Part shown: positions 5,464 to 12,980 of the stretch, in pieces | Numbering within the stretch: the first letter of the stretch is position 1 | How the letters are laid out: every line of letters starts with the position of its first letter | DNA from: Paracoccus denitrificans | Lineage (GTDB): Bacteria > Pseudomonadota > Alphaproteobacteria > Rhodobacterales > Rhodobacteraceae | Reading direction: 5' to 3' | NCBI GenBank assembly: GCA_005768755.1 | Contig: VAFL01000034.1 | Span: forward strand, 1 to 15,070 | Length of the DNA: 15,070 bases | Notes under the pieces: generated by a model | What the model saw: only the letters and a program-made list of their open reading frames with translations | Told to the model about the DNA's origin: nothing | Database searches by the model: none | Made by a program: the position numbers and the translations under genes

Positions 5464-5824
5464 ATAGGCTTATTTTGTTAGAACCTAAATCGTGGGAACA
5501 CTCAACCGATACAGTGTCAGCTTTCGGGGAGGTGCCAAAGGTTGCAAAGAATTTCCTGTTTCCGCCGTCCAGCCAGAAAATATCCATCATGGCGATAGTC
5601 TGCTGTGGCACGCCTGCGGTGATGTGGACGCCGTAGCTTTCAGAGGTTAGTTCTCTGACTGGGAATCGGTTCCCGTTCCACGTCACAGTCATGCGTGGCC
5701 CGGTATTGGTCTCCAGCCTGATTATGGTGCCGTCAGTGCAGAGAAAGCGGGAGGCTATCTCTCCGGCGTGCAGCTGCGTGCTGGCGAGGAGTAGCGTGAG
5801 CGCTACGGGTATATTGATTTTCAT
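5462..5824 (-). CDS. Small secreted protein, MliC-like (lysozyme-inhibitor fold) candidate
   Basis: 120 residues from ATG 5824; longer in-frame starts lie outside the signal peptide. Residues 1-20 are a type I signal peptide, a basic N-terminus, hydrophobic core VALTLLLAS and cleavage after LHA, so it is periplasmic. There is no lipobox. The mature part follows the MliC/PliC layout: FLC with a first cysteine, MTVTWNG, SESYGVHI at the active-loop position, IFWLDGGNRKFF in place of the family's FWxKGxxA segment, and a second cysteine in VSVEC. Family members inhibit c-type lysozyme. If correct it could protect the host or, on a phage-like element, modulate muralytic enzymes. The assignment is by pattern only and could be a different small beta-barrel. 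Confidence 0.8.
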   Translation of the reverse strand: MKINIPVALTLLLASTQLHAGEIASRFLCTDGTIIRLETNTGPRMTVTWNGNRFPVRELTSESYGVHITAGVPQQTIAMMDIFWLDGGNRKFFATFGTSPKADTVSVECSHDLGSNKISL

Positions 5825-5861
5825 AATATGTAATTCATTACACCATATTGATTTTGATATA

Positions 5862-5877
5862 GGCCCCCGAAGGGGCC
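5862..5877 (-). terminator. Hairpin terminator between 5884 and 5824
   Basis: GGCCCC (5862-5867), loop CGAA, GGGGCC (5872-5877); on the minus strand the loop reads TTCG. Only a short A/T-rich tail, TATATC, follows on that strand, so termination may be partial. Confidence 0.45.
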
Positions 5878-5883
5878 CGGTTG

Positions 5884-6078
5884 TTATGCCTGCCACTCGA
5901 ACAGTCGGCAGACGGGCAGGGTCAGCACCCGCCCCTCTGTAGTTCTGAGGCTTACTTGATGAATGCCGCGCCCGTTCATCGCTACACTGCGAGGTTTTCC
6001 GTGCTGGTAGATCTGCCCATGCTCAATGCTGAGTCCGGGGAAGGTTTGCGCCGTATGACGCTGTGATGCAATAATCAT
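5884..6078 (-). CDS. Small hypothetical protein (64 aa)
   Basis: ATG at 6078, with GGA about 10 bases upstream. A TTG at 6165 would extend it by 29 residues, but that part is low complexity. The product has IEHGQIYQHGKPRSVAMNGR and a C-terminal VLTLPVCRLFEWQA; small, basic, without a recognised domain. It follows the resolvase gene on the same strand and may share its transcript. Confidence 0.55.
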   Translation of the reverse strand: MIIASQRHTAQTFPGLSIEHGQIYQHGKPRSVAMNGRGIHQVSLRTTEGRVLTLPVCRLFEWQA

Positions 6079-6186
6079 AATGTTGGTTCCATTGGGTGGT
6101 TCTGACAAAGGCGCGGTTACGGTGGCCACCTGATCCGCGCCGCCTCTGGCCCTGCTGCGCTCCAACGCAACGGGGCCAAATCTTTT

Positions 6187-6813
6187 CTACTGCTCTCGCG
6201 TTACTCGCAGCACCGTGGAGCGTGAGCAGCCCGCCAGTCTGGCGATCTCTCCCGGTCTGTGCCCCGCTGCTGCATACTTCAAAATCTTCTTATGCAGTGC
6301 TGTATTAGGCTGCTTGCCCTTATATTTCCCGGCCTCCACTGCCTTTTTAATGCCTTGCGCCTGACGTTTACGGCGTGTTTCGTAGTCATCGCGGGCCCAT
6401 GCTGCGGCGATGTCGAGCAGCATCGAGTTGAGCGCATCGAGTACCACGTTTCGAACGTCGAAACCGCCCGCCCCGGTCGGCTGTTCTCCCTGCAATACCG
6501 CCAGCGTCGTGGGGATGTCGCAGCAGACGATGCGCAGCCGTTTGGCTCTGATCCGTTCTTTCAACTGCTCCCACTCTGAACGGGTGAGGCGGCTCAGGCG
6601 GTCGAGCTTTTCAACCAGCAGGACAAAGCCCGGCCCGGCGTCGTGCAGCAGTTTATTGAGCTGCGGGCGCTCCAGCTGCGTGCCGGAGATATTCTCCCGA
6701 TACCAGCCGCAGATCGTCAGGCCATTAGCTGCGGCAAAGGTTTTGAGCTCATCCTCTGCGCGGCTGGCGTCCTGTGTCTCAGTGCTGGCCCTCATGTAAA
6801 TCATGCAATTCAT
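6187..6813 (-). CDS. Small serine recombinase (resolvase/invertase)
   Basis: 208 residues, the usual length for Tn3/gamma-delta-type resolvases. The N-terminal catalytic domain has YMRASTETQD with R8 and nucleophile S10, and EKLDRLSR (69-75) with R72 and R75. The C-terminal HTH covers about 170-205 (GEIARLAGCSRSTVLRV). GGGAG at good spacing supports ATG 6813. No transposase or terminal inverted repeats accompany it, so multimer resolution of the circle is the likely role rather than transposition; DNA inversion is possible. An inverted repeat upstream is a candidate recombination and autoregulation site. Confidence 0.93.
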   Translation of the reverse strand: MNCMIYMRASTETQDASRAEDELKTFAAANGLTICGWYRENISGTQLERPQLNKLLHDAGPGFVLLVEKLDRLSRLTRSEWEQLKERIRAKRLRIVCCDIPTTLAVLQGEQPTGAGGFDVRNVVLDALNSMLLDIAAAWARDDYETRRKRQAQGIKKAVEAGKYKGKQPNTALHKKILKYAAAGHRPGEIARLAGCSRSTVLRVTREQ

Positions 6814-6847
6814 CGTTAGCTCCCGCGCTATGGGGTGTTTTCTGTAG

Positions 6848-6900
6848 TGCGTTTTTAGATATTGCGTCTTTTAAGTTAAAAAATCAATTTATAAGACGCA
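6848..6900. promoter_or_regulatory. Candidate res/crossover site and resolvase operator
   Basis: TGCGTCTT (6863-6870) and AAGACGCA (6893-6900) form a perfect inverted repeat around an AT-rich centre; a related direct copy, TGCGTTTTTA, starts at 6848. It lies 35-90 bases upstream of the resolvase start, the normal place for res. A weak minus-strand promoter (TTGATT, 17 bases, CAATAT) falls within it, suggesting autoregulation. Confidence 0.5.
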
Positions 6901-6953
6901 TTAATCACTGCTTTTTTGAGGTGTACCCAAAAAGTCACCTTTGCGGGCCAACG

Positions 6954-6970
6954 GCACGCCCCCTACCGCT
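6954..6970 (+). repeat. Dispersed motif copy (GCACGCCCCCTACCGCT)
   Basis: Intergenic copy upstream of the four-gene operon at 7036. Other close copies are at 481, 8829 and 13929. Its left flank, GCCAACGGC, is shared with the reverse copy at 1812-1828. Confidence 0.5.
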
Positions 6971-7035
6971 CTGGTCGTGACGGCAAACTGTCAGGGTCAG
7001 CATTCCGCTGGCTATAACGAGAAAGGGCATACCGA

Positions 7036-7671
7036 ATGAGCAAAGAAAGCGAAAAACACGTTGATCGTGTACTCGACCAAATTTCCACCCGGCTGGAGAG
7101 CCTGACGGTCTCCGGGCCTAAATTAGGCGACCTAAGCACTCTCCGGTCACACATGCTGCGTCTGCTGGATAAGGTCAGCGAGCAGGAGATCGCCGCTACC
7201 GGGCTTCGCCTGCGCCTTGAGATTGAAAATGGGCAGGTTTCCTCTTTGGAGTCCCAGCTGGCGAATCTGAATGAGCTGATCGAGGAGGGTAAAGCCTGCC
7301 TACGTTCTGGCGAACCGGTTCGCCCTGAGTGTGGTATGGCTCCGGCCCTTCTGCCTGAGGTGCAAAACGAACTGGTAGCGGCGCAGCAGGTGGCAGCAGC
7401 CACCCGCAGCGAGCTGTCAGCCTGCCAGCACCAGATCGATATGCTCAATGCAAACGTAAGCCGGGCGGCTGAGGATGCGTATCTGAGCGCCCATCTGGCC
7501 TACGTGAGCACTCTGCTGCGTGAGTCCATGGATCTGGCTGCGATGGCTGGCGCGAAAGTAAGCAATGGCGCGGCTTCGGTTACGCTGGATCGTCGTCTGG
7601 GGCTGCTTCTGCAAAATCAGGGTATGGTTCTGGCGCTTAAAAATTACCAGGGGGATCGTGCTAATGGGTAA
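7036..7671 (+). CDS. Coiled-coil hypothetical protein (211 aa)
   Basis: First gene of a four-gene plus-strand operon. Long alpha-helical, heptad-rich stretches run from about residue 40 to 100 and 108 to 165 (e.g. IEAxxLRLRLEIENGQ-like and LVAAQQVAAATRSELSACQHQI). There is no signal peptide, membrane segment or recognised motif. The stop overlaps the next ATG by 8 bases. Coiled-coil proteins beside tape-measure genes can be chaperones or internal virion components, but here the tape-measure-like gene is on the opposite strand, so this is speculative. ATG 7036 is preceded by a GAGAAAGGG stretch. Confidence 0.85.
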   Translation: MSKESEKHVDRVLDQISTRLESLTVSGPKLGDLSTLRSHMLRLLDKVSEQEIAATGLRLRLEIENGQVSSLESQLANLNELIEEGKACLRSGEPVRPECGMAPALLPEVQNELVAAQQVAAATRSELSACQHQIDMLNANVSRAAEDAYLSAHLAYVSTLLRESMDLAAMAGAKVSNGAASVTLDRRLGLLLQNQGMVLALKNYQGDRANG

Positions 7672-8269
7672 CTTCCAAAAACTTCTTGATCTGCTGCGTG
7701 ATGCGCAGGGCCCTGTGACGCTGACTAAAGCGCTGTCTGTGGCTTCCGGTCAACCTCTGGCGCGTCAGTCGCTGGATTTAGCGCTGAAAAGCTGTGTTGA
7801 GCTGGGCGTGCCGGAGCATCATCAGAGGATGCTCAAAGATATGGTTGCAGCTGGTGAGGCTGCTGGCGTTTCTCAGGAGGAGATCGAGGGGCGAATTGCT
7901 GGCGTTATGCGCCGATTCTCCACTGAGCCAATGACCAAATCCACCGCTGGCGATGTGCTGGCGCAGGCAATGAGCGGTTCCCCTGTGCAGTCCGTCCCGG
8001 ATATGACGATCACCCGCAACCTGTCGGTTGAGCAAATCCATCTGGCCCGGCAGCAGCAGATTGCCGATCAGCAGCTGCTGCGCGAGTGTGAGAGCGCTGG
8101 CGTTTCAAGTGGGCAGATTGTTGAGCTGAGCGAGGCTCTTTCTGCCTCTCGTGGCCTTCCAGACGCTGCCCGTGCCCCCGGTATCGCTGCCGTTCGCCAG
8201 CAGCTGACGGAGGAGCCGCTCTCTCCAGCTGTACAGGGTATCGACTGGAGCGCTCAGGGATGGAAATAA
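7664..8269 (+). CDS. Hypothetical helical protein (201 aa)
   Basis: Starts at ATG 7664 inside the stop of the preceding gene (8-base overlap); a longer in-frame start at 7565 would run through that gene and is rejected. The preceding ACCAGGGGG is the likely ribosome-binding site. It is alanine/leucine/glutamine rich and helical, with two similar stretches (RMLKDMVAAGEAAGVSQEEIEGRI and LLRECESAGVSSGQIVELSEAL) that suggest an internal duplication of a small helical unit. I do not recognise the family. It ends 10 bases inside the next gene. Confidence 0.85.
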   Translation: MGNFQKLLDLLRDAQGPVTLTKALSVASGQPLARQSLDLALKSCVELGVPEHHQRMLKDMVAAGEAAGVSQEEIEGRIAGVMRRFSTEPMTKSTAGDVLAQAMSGSPVQSVPDMTITRNLSVEQIHLARQQQIADQQLLRECESAGVSSGQIVELSEALSASRGLPDAARAPGIAAVRQQLTEEPLSPAVQGIDWSAQGWK

Positions 8270-8628
8270 ACAGCCGGGCCGTATTGCTGGCCTGTCTGTC
8301 TGCGCTGCGCTTGCCTGCGGGTGAGCGCACTTCTGATCACGTCATGCAGCTGGCACATCTGCGCACCGTTCTGCGTAACGAGGGGTATTCCTCCCCTGCT
8401 ATTCATGACGACGCGGCTTTACTCAAAGAGGCTGAGGGGCTGGCAAAGGCCCGCCGTGAGTGGCTGGCTGACTCCGCTGATATGCGTCAACGCCATGCCG
8501 AACTCCAGCACCTTGTTGCGTTAAACCTCTTACCTGAGGATGAAGCGAGGCAGGAACAGGGCGATAACTACCGGGAGCACCAGTTACGCGATCCGGTTAA
8601 GCAGGAGGGAAAACCTGAATATGATTGA
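8260..8628 (+). CDS. Hypothetical protein (122 aa)
   Basis: Overlaps the previous gene by 10 bases and the next by 8, so it is translationally coupled on both sides. Predominantly helical and charged, with an acidic, glutamate-rich C-terminus. No recognised domain. Confidence 0.82.
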   Translation: MEINSRAVLLACLSALRLPAGERTSDHVMQLAHLRTVLRNEGYSSPAIHDDAALLKEAEGLAKARREWLADSADMRQRHAELQHLVALNLLPEDEARQEQGDNYREHQLRDPVKQEGKPEYD

Positions 8629-8788
8629 GTCCAATCTGGTGATCCCCTCGCGCGTTATGGCCCCCCATGACGCGCAGAAAAAGCGCAGGATGCACGCAAG
8701 GATCCGCGCCGCAGCCCGTGAAAAGATGCGGCGGGTTATGGCAGCGCCAACGTGGCACTGGCGCTACCCTACGCCGCCGAGAGCATAA
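8621..8788 (+). CDS. Very basic small protein (55 aa)
   Basis: ATG 8621 with AGGAGG at 8603-8608. The in-frame upstream extension to 8540 lies wholly inside the preceding gene. The middle is strongly basic (AQKKRRMHARIRAAAREKMRRVM), like nucleic-acid-binding or virion-packaged peptides. It is the last gene before the bidirectional terminator. Function unknown. Confidence 0.65.
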   Translation: MIESNLVIPSRVMAPHDAQKKRRMHARIRAAAREKMRRVMAAPTWHWRYPTPPRA

Positions 8789-8820
8789 AAAAGGGCCCAA
8801 ATATGGGCCCTTTGTTTTTT
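8786..8820. terminator. Bidirectional terminator between convergent operons
   Basis: AAAGGGCCC (8790-8798), loop AAATAT, GGGCCCTTT (8805-8813), with an A-run on the left and TTTGTTTTTT on the right. It serves both the plus-strand operon ending at 8788 and the minus-strand tape-measure operon ending at 8843. Confidence 0.9.
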
Positions 8821-8828
8821 GCGTGCCA

Positions 8829-8844
8829 GCACGCCCCTACCGCT
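8829..8844 (+). repeat. Dispersed motif copy (GCACGCCCCTACCGCT)
   Basis: The shortest and cleanest copy of the dispersed motif. It lies directly after the terminator and overlaps the tape-measure stop codon. Confidence 0.5.
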
Positions 8845-11593
8845 ACCGACTGGCAAAGCTGCGCGGTTGTGTGAAAGAGCTTTTTACCGGGACGCTTTGG
8901 GTTTGTGTGCGCCCATCAGGGTATTGCAGGTTTACATTGATATTGGCGTCTGAAATATCAATTTTTCCTCCGCGTTGCCCGGCTGGCATGGTTTCAGGGG
9001 CGATCTTGTAGTTGTTCTGATTGTTCAGTGCCATGTTAACGCCCTCAGTAACCACTGATTGCGGGATGCTGGCATTTTTCACGTTCTCTTTGCGGAGGAT
9101 GGCCCGCGTCACGTTCAGCAGCGTGTTCTGGTCGGTTAAGTCCAGTTGCTGATCTGGCCCGTACCCTGTCCATTCGCTTGCCTGCCGGATGTAGCGCGGC
9201 ACCTCAGGATCGCCACTGGCATATGTGCTGACAATCTCGCGCAGGGTGCGCTTGCGTCCGCCTTTGAATGCCCCGGTGCTATAGCGCAGCAGCTGCCCCG
9301 CCGACGCTGCGACGCCTGCCTGCTGGGATGGGAAGCGCCGCCAGTTGCCGTTAACGTCTTTCACGTTGCCGACATTGTTCCCGGCCCAGTTTCCGGCAGC
9401 ACCGCTGCCAGCTGCGGCGGCGGATGGTGAAGAAATATAGTTGCTGTCGAGCGCAGCCTCTCCTGCTGTTTGCGGGCCGTATGCAGCTGCGTGTGCATTT
9501 GCATTGCCCTGCTCTACAAAGTTGAGCTGCTGCTGACGCATGAGGTGCTGCTGGTGTTTCAGTGCCCTGTATCGGTCGCCATCTGGCCCCATGGTCTGCA
9601 TACCGACGCCCTTGTCCTGCAAGGTGTTCATTTCCTGCTGGTAGGCATCGAGACGCCAGCCGTATTTGCGGCGGGCCTGCTGCTGCGTATCGAGGCGCAT
9701 CCCCTTCTCATAATCGCGGCGCAGACTGTCCTCACTGCCCCCGGTCATTTTGACCAGCGCCATGCGCATCACATCGAGAGCAGGCAGGGCGCGGCGTGCG
9801 TAGTCTTCAAACTGGTTGTTGAGCTTCGCTACGTTATCGCGGATCTCGCTTCCCTCTGTCTTTGCCGGGCCATGCGTTGCGGCTACCTGAGTGAGTACGT
9901 CTTTCAGTTTCTCCGGGTCAGTCCCTTTAAGGGCATCGGTAAGGCGCTGGCGTTCGCCAGCATCAAGGCTCCCACGCTTGAGGTACTCATTGCCCATGAT
10001 CTCCAACCCTTTCCCGCTCTGGATCTGTCCCAGTGCGGCGTAGCTGGTCGCGTTTACGCTGCTGGGGTCAAGTTTCAGGCGGCTGAGGCGATCAGAAACG
10101 CCGCTCATGTCTGCGCTACTCATCTGGTCGAGCGCCAGCGCATCGTTGATACCGACGCCAAGGTGGCGAGAGAGCGCTACGACTGAATCAGGGCCGTAAC
10201 CATAGGCGCGATGGATGCTCTGCCGGGTCATATCGAGAAGAGTCTGATCGCCCTGATAATTGCCGCCGAAACGCTGACCGTACAGCGAATCAGGCCCCAG
10301 AGTGCTGCTGATTGTGCCGAAAGCGCCGCCAGACTGGAGGACTTCAAGCGCCATCGGGTTATTGATGCCGTTGCGGAGGGCCATGCGGGCCATAAATGCC
10401 CGTGATGGGTCGCCCATCGCGCCACCGCGCTGAAGGTTCGCATTAACGCGGCCCAGAAGGTTGGTGGAGCCCAGCAAATCCATACCGGGGATCCCTGAGC
10501 TCATCAGGCCAGCCATTGCACCCGCATAGCCAGGCACATTAGGCGCGGTCAGGCTCATGCGTGCCTGTTGGGTGGCAAAGTCGCTGATTGCCTGCATAGC
10601 TTCGCCAGCCTGAGCAAACGCACCTGATTTGCCGATAGCCTCCCCCATGAGCAGGCCCATGCGGCGCAGCTGCTGATCGTTATTTACGACACGGGAGGCG
10701 GAGAGCTGTCCGATTGTGCCCGCGACGCTGTTTGGGTCGAGGCCGTAGGAGCGGGCCAGACCGCCAGAAACCAGCATCCCGGTGCCAAGGTTCTGGCCCG
10801 GCTGGATGTTAGCGGCGCGGGAGTAAGTGGAGGCCAGCGCGATGGCGTCACCGTTGGTCATGCCCAGACGGTTGGCGGTACTCATGACACCACGCTGGAG
10901 GCTGGAAAAGCTGACAATTCCGCCCACTTGACGATAGAGCTTATCCAGCCCGATCACGTTGTCCTGCGCCTGTCCGATCTTGTCCGCAACCGCACCAATG
11001 ATTTTGCCGACGCCGAGAGCTGCGAGACCGCCTACTAAGCCCATGAGCCCTGCACCTGCACCGCCAGAAAGCCCGGCATTCATTGCGCCGCTAATGGTGC
11101 CGCCAACCGGGCCAGCGTTGCGCAGCATCGTGCTAAGGTGGTTCTGCCATGCCGGAGGCTGGTTATTATTTTGCGGCCTGCGATGAGGCGCAGGTGAAGG
11201 ATTTGAGGGGGTAGGTGCTGGCGGCTTAGGTTTCGGCGCTGGCTGGTCGTTAAACTCCACGCCGAGAAACTGGAGCATGGACTGCATTTTTTTGATGCGT
11301 ACTGCCTGATCGGTATACATCTTTGACCAGTCAGCCATAAGCGGGTTAGTCGCGCCCTGTCCGGTCTTGCCCATGGTCTGCTTGAGCTCTGTCTGGATGG
11401 AGAGCAGCTTCTGCATTTGCTTAATGAAAGCATTCAGATCGTCTTTTGAGCGCAGGTTAATGGGCTCAAACTTCTGTTTATTGGCCTGCCCAACCTGCGA
11501 CGCAAGGACGCGGATCTGGTCGTTGACCATCTGGATCTGTTGTTTAAGGTCAGCAGCGTCAAACTGCGCACTGACCGGGATTTTAATAGCCAT
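8843..11593 (-). CDS. Tail-tape-measure-like protein with C-terminal putative peptidoglycan-acting domain
   Basis: 916 residues from ATG 11593 (AGAGG 7 bases upstream); an upstream extension to 11704 would lie in the zinc-ribbon gene. Residues 10-110 are a coiled coil. 117-148 is a Pro-rich linker. 160-205 is a Gly/Ala-rich hydrophobic segment (GGAGAGLMGLVGGLAALGVG) as in tape-measure proteins. About 210-640 holds helical segments of the form LGMTNGDAIALAxxYSRAA, also typical. About 725-832 (NNVGNVKDVNGNWRRFPSQQ onward, then LREIVSTYASGDPEVPRYI) resembles the structural/lytic domain annotated as P5-type in phage proteins. By the rule of about 1.5 angstrom per residue the protein would span a tail of roughly 130-140 nm. 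No baseplate, tube, sheath or chaperone gene is nearby, which is unusual. It could instead be an injected or surface protein of another transfer system. Confidence 0.85.
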   Translation of the reverse strand: MAIKIPVSAQFDAADLKQQIQMVNDQIRVLASQVGQANKQKFEPINLRSKDDLNAFIKQMQKLLSIQTELKQTMGKTGQGATNPLMADWSKMYTDQAVRIKKMQSMLQFLGVEFNDQPAPKPKPPAPTPSNPSPAPHRRPQNNNQPPAWQNHLSTMLRNAGPVGGTISGAMNAGLSGGAGAGLMGLVGGLAALGVGKIIGAVADKIGQAQDNVIGLDKLYRQVGGIVSFSSLQRGVMSTANRLGMTNGDAIALASTYSRAANIQPGQNLGTGMLVSGGLARSYGLDPNSVAGTIGQLSASRVVNNDQQLRRMGLLMGEAIGKSGAFAQAGEAMQAISDFATQQARMSLTAPNVPGYAGAMAGLMSSGIPGMDLLGSTNLLGRVNANLQRGGAMGDPSRAFMARMALRNGINNPMALEVLQSGGAFGTISSTLGPDSLYGQRFGGNYQGDQTLLDMTRQSIHRAYGYGPDSVVALSRHLGVGINDALALDQMSSADMSGVSDRLSRLKLDPSSVNATSYAALGQIQSGKGLEIMGNEYLKRGSLDAGERQRLTDALKGTDPEKLKDVLTQVAATHGPAKTEGSEIRDNVAKLNNQFEDYARRALPALDVMRMALVKMTGGSEDSLRRDYEKGMRLDTQQQARRKYGWRLDAYQQEMNTLQDKGVGMQTMGPDGDRYRALKHQQHLMRQQQLNFVEQGNANAHAAAYGPQTAGEAALDSNYISSPSAAAAGSGAAGNWAGNNVGNVKDVNGNWRRFPSQQAGVAASAGQLLRYSTGAFKGGRKRTLREIVSTYASGDPEVPRYIRQASEWTGYGPDQQLDLTDQNTLLNVTRAILRKENVKNASIPQSVVTEGVNMALNNQNNYKIAPETMPAGQRGGKIDISDANINVNLQYPDGRTQTQSVPVKSSFTQPRSFASR

Positions 11594-11630
11594 GGGATGC
11601 CTCTTTTTGTTGTGAGGCCCCAGTGTGTTG

Positions 11631-12845
11631 TCACGACAAATCAGCCGCCCGTAGCTGTGCCAGTAGGGCGAGAAGTTCCGGCCCGTCGCCACGTTCGGTG
11701 TCAATCATGAGCCCGTCCAGATACTCCCATTCGCCCAGCGCAGCCAGAATGCAGGCCCGTAAGCGGTTAAACAGGAGCTGTGGCACCCGTTCCAGCGTTA
11801 GGGGTAAAGTGGACGCCAATTGCAGCGCAGCTGCACCGCTACCGCTCAGGGGGAAATCGTTGTATGCAGCCCGGTAGACGCCGAAATAGCGCGGCTGGAC
11901 TGGCTCCGGGTCAATCCACTTGCGTGAGACATTATTGCCGGAGGAGGTAGCGCTGGCATTGCAGCAAGGGCATGACGCAGTAACAAAGCCTGATCGGTCT
12001 CTGGCAATTCGCAGCGGTGCCCGGTGACAATCGGCGCAGATGGCTGCTGTGTCTGCTTTATCCTCCACTGTGGCGTGTATCTCTACCGCTTCCTGCACTG
12101 TCATAAACTGCATGGGGGAGCGTGGAATGGCGAGCGGTAGAAGGCGTGCCTTCGGCTCGCATTCAGGGCAATAAAACCGCACTGTGCCTACTGTCGGGGC
12201 ATCCCTGTCCCAGTCCCAATTGAGTGGGGTCGATGGGTGTTTCTCGCATAAATAAACCGGGTGGCCACTTACATTAAACCCTGTCACTCCGGGGCGCTGG
12301 TTGTGAAACTCTGTTGATGGATTACGCAGCAGCTGGCGCTGTATGGCCTCGCTTTGGCTGTCGCCAATCCAGACTGACCAGACAGGCACGCCGTCCTCAA
12401 CGTGACCGATAAGCCACGGGGCCATAAGAGGCGGCTGCATGATCGGATTCCCACGGGCTCCAACGCCCTTTTTGTTCTCAGCGACGCGATTCCAGCAAGA
12501 CACGCAACACACGCTCCATGGTGTAGCCTTGCTGCCGTTCTTCTTCCCAACAAGTCTCCCTGTTCTCCCGCATCGAGGGCAATGCTCAATATTAACGGGA
12601 GGTAGCCGTGAAGATTCACCGCGCCACAAAATCACTCCCGTAGCGCATCGTGAGCATGGTCTGGCGCAAGCCTCAGGGTCTGCCTTACGACTTATCGTTT
12701 CGTCGTGAAGACGCTGGCAGGTGCTGACACTGACACATGATTTTGCTTTATCCGGGCAGGTGACAAACAGAATGCCGGGCATCAAATCCGGGTAAGCCTC
12801 GACGGCTCCGACAAGCTGGAGTTTTTCGGGTGTTGGAGAATCCAT
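11631..12845 (-). CDS. Cysteine-rich multi-zinc-ribbon protein (404 aa)
   Basis: About 19 cysteines arranged as C30, C37, C43, C60, C64, C67, then CPRC (89-92) with CVSC (114-117), a central CEKH and YCPEC, and a C-terminal CADC paired with CPCC. At least three metal-binding ribbons are plausible. No catalytic motif is evident. The C-terminal CADC...CPCC unit recalls short phage zinc-finger activators of the Ogr/Delta type in spacing, but not closely enough to name it. It is the first gene of the minus-strand operon, followed after 37 bases by the tape-measure-like gene. A transcription activator or a primase-like accessory would both fit. The start is supported by AAAGGCGG, and an operator palindrome lies just upstream. 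Confidence 0.85.
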   Translation of the reverse strand: MDSPTPEKLQLVGAVEAYPDLMPGILFVTCPDKAKSCVSVSTCQRLHDETISRKADPEACARPCSRCATGVILWRGESSRLPPVNIEHCPRCGRTGRLVGKKNGSKATPWSVCCVSCWNRVAENKKGVGARGNPIMQPPLMAPWLIGHVEDGVPVWSVWIGDSQSEAIQRQLLRNPSTEFHNQRPGVTGFNVSGHPVYLCEKHPSTPLNWDWDRDAPTVGTVRFYCPECEPKARLLPLAIPRSPMQFMTVQEAVEIHATVEDKADTAAICADCHRAPLRIARDRSGFVTASCPCCNASATSSGNNVSRKWIDPEPVQPRYFGVYRAAYNDFPLSGSGAAALQLASTLPLTLERVPQLLFNRLRACILAALGEWEYLDGLMIDTERGDGPELLALLAQLRAADLS

Positions 12846-12862
12846 TTTTATAACCGCCTTTC

Positions 12863-12884
12863 ATTACGTCATATACGCCGTAAG
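12863..12884. promoter_or_regulatory. RHH-type operator upstream of the zinc-ribbon/tape-measure operon
   Basis: ATTACGTC, spacer ATATAC, GCCGTAAG. 19 of 22 bases equal the perfect palindrome at 1775-1796, including the whole left arm. It lies 18 bases before the ATG of the zinc-ribbon gene, so a bound protein would block transcription or early elongation. This ties the late-like operon to the RHH/RNase operon. Confidence 0.65.
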
Positions 12885-12918
12885 CCGCGCCAATACTGGT
12901 TTTGTTGGAAAATAATTA

Positions 12919-12948
12919 TTGCATTCACTACGACATTTTGTCTAAGCT
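12919..12948 (+). promoter_or_regulatory. Weak candidate promoter of the primase operon
   Basis: TTGCAT (12919-12924) and TAAGCT (12943-12948) with an 18-base spacer, oriented towards the HTH and primase genes. A modest consensus match; it would give a leader of about 260 bases. Confidence 0.3.
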
Positions 12949-12980
12949 ATTCATCAAGCGGCGACCAAAAAAACCGCTTA

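Noticed and set aside
6187..6900. Transposon around the resolvase
   Set aside because: No transposase and no terminal inverted repeats or target duplication found on either side.
6919..6940. AGGTG/CACCT inverted repeat as a terminator
   Set aside because: Only five base pairs, long loop, and no T-run on the correct side.
9470..10186. 238-aa plus-strand open frame opposite the tape-measure gene
   Set aside because: Antisense shadow of a long, clearly coding minus-strand gene; no start signal or domain.
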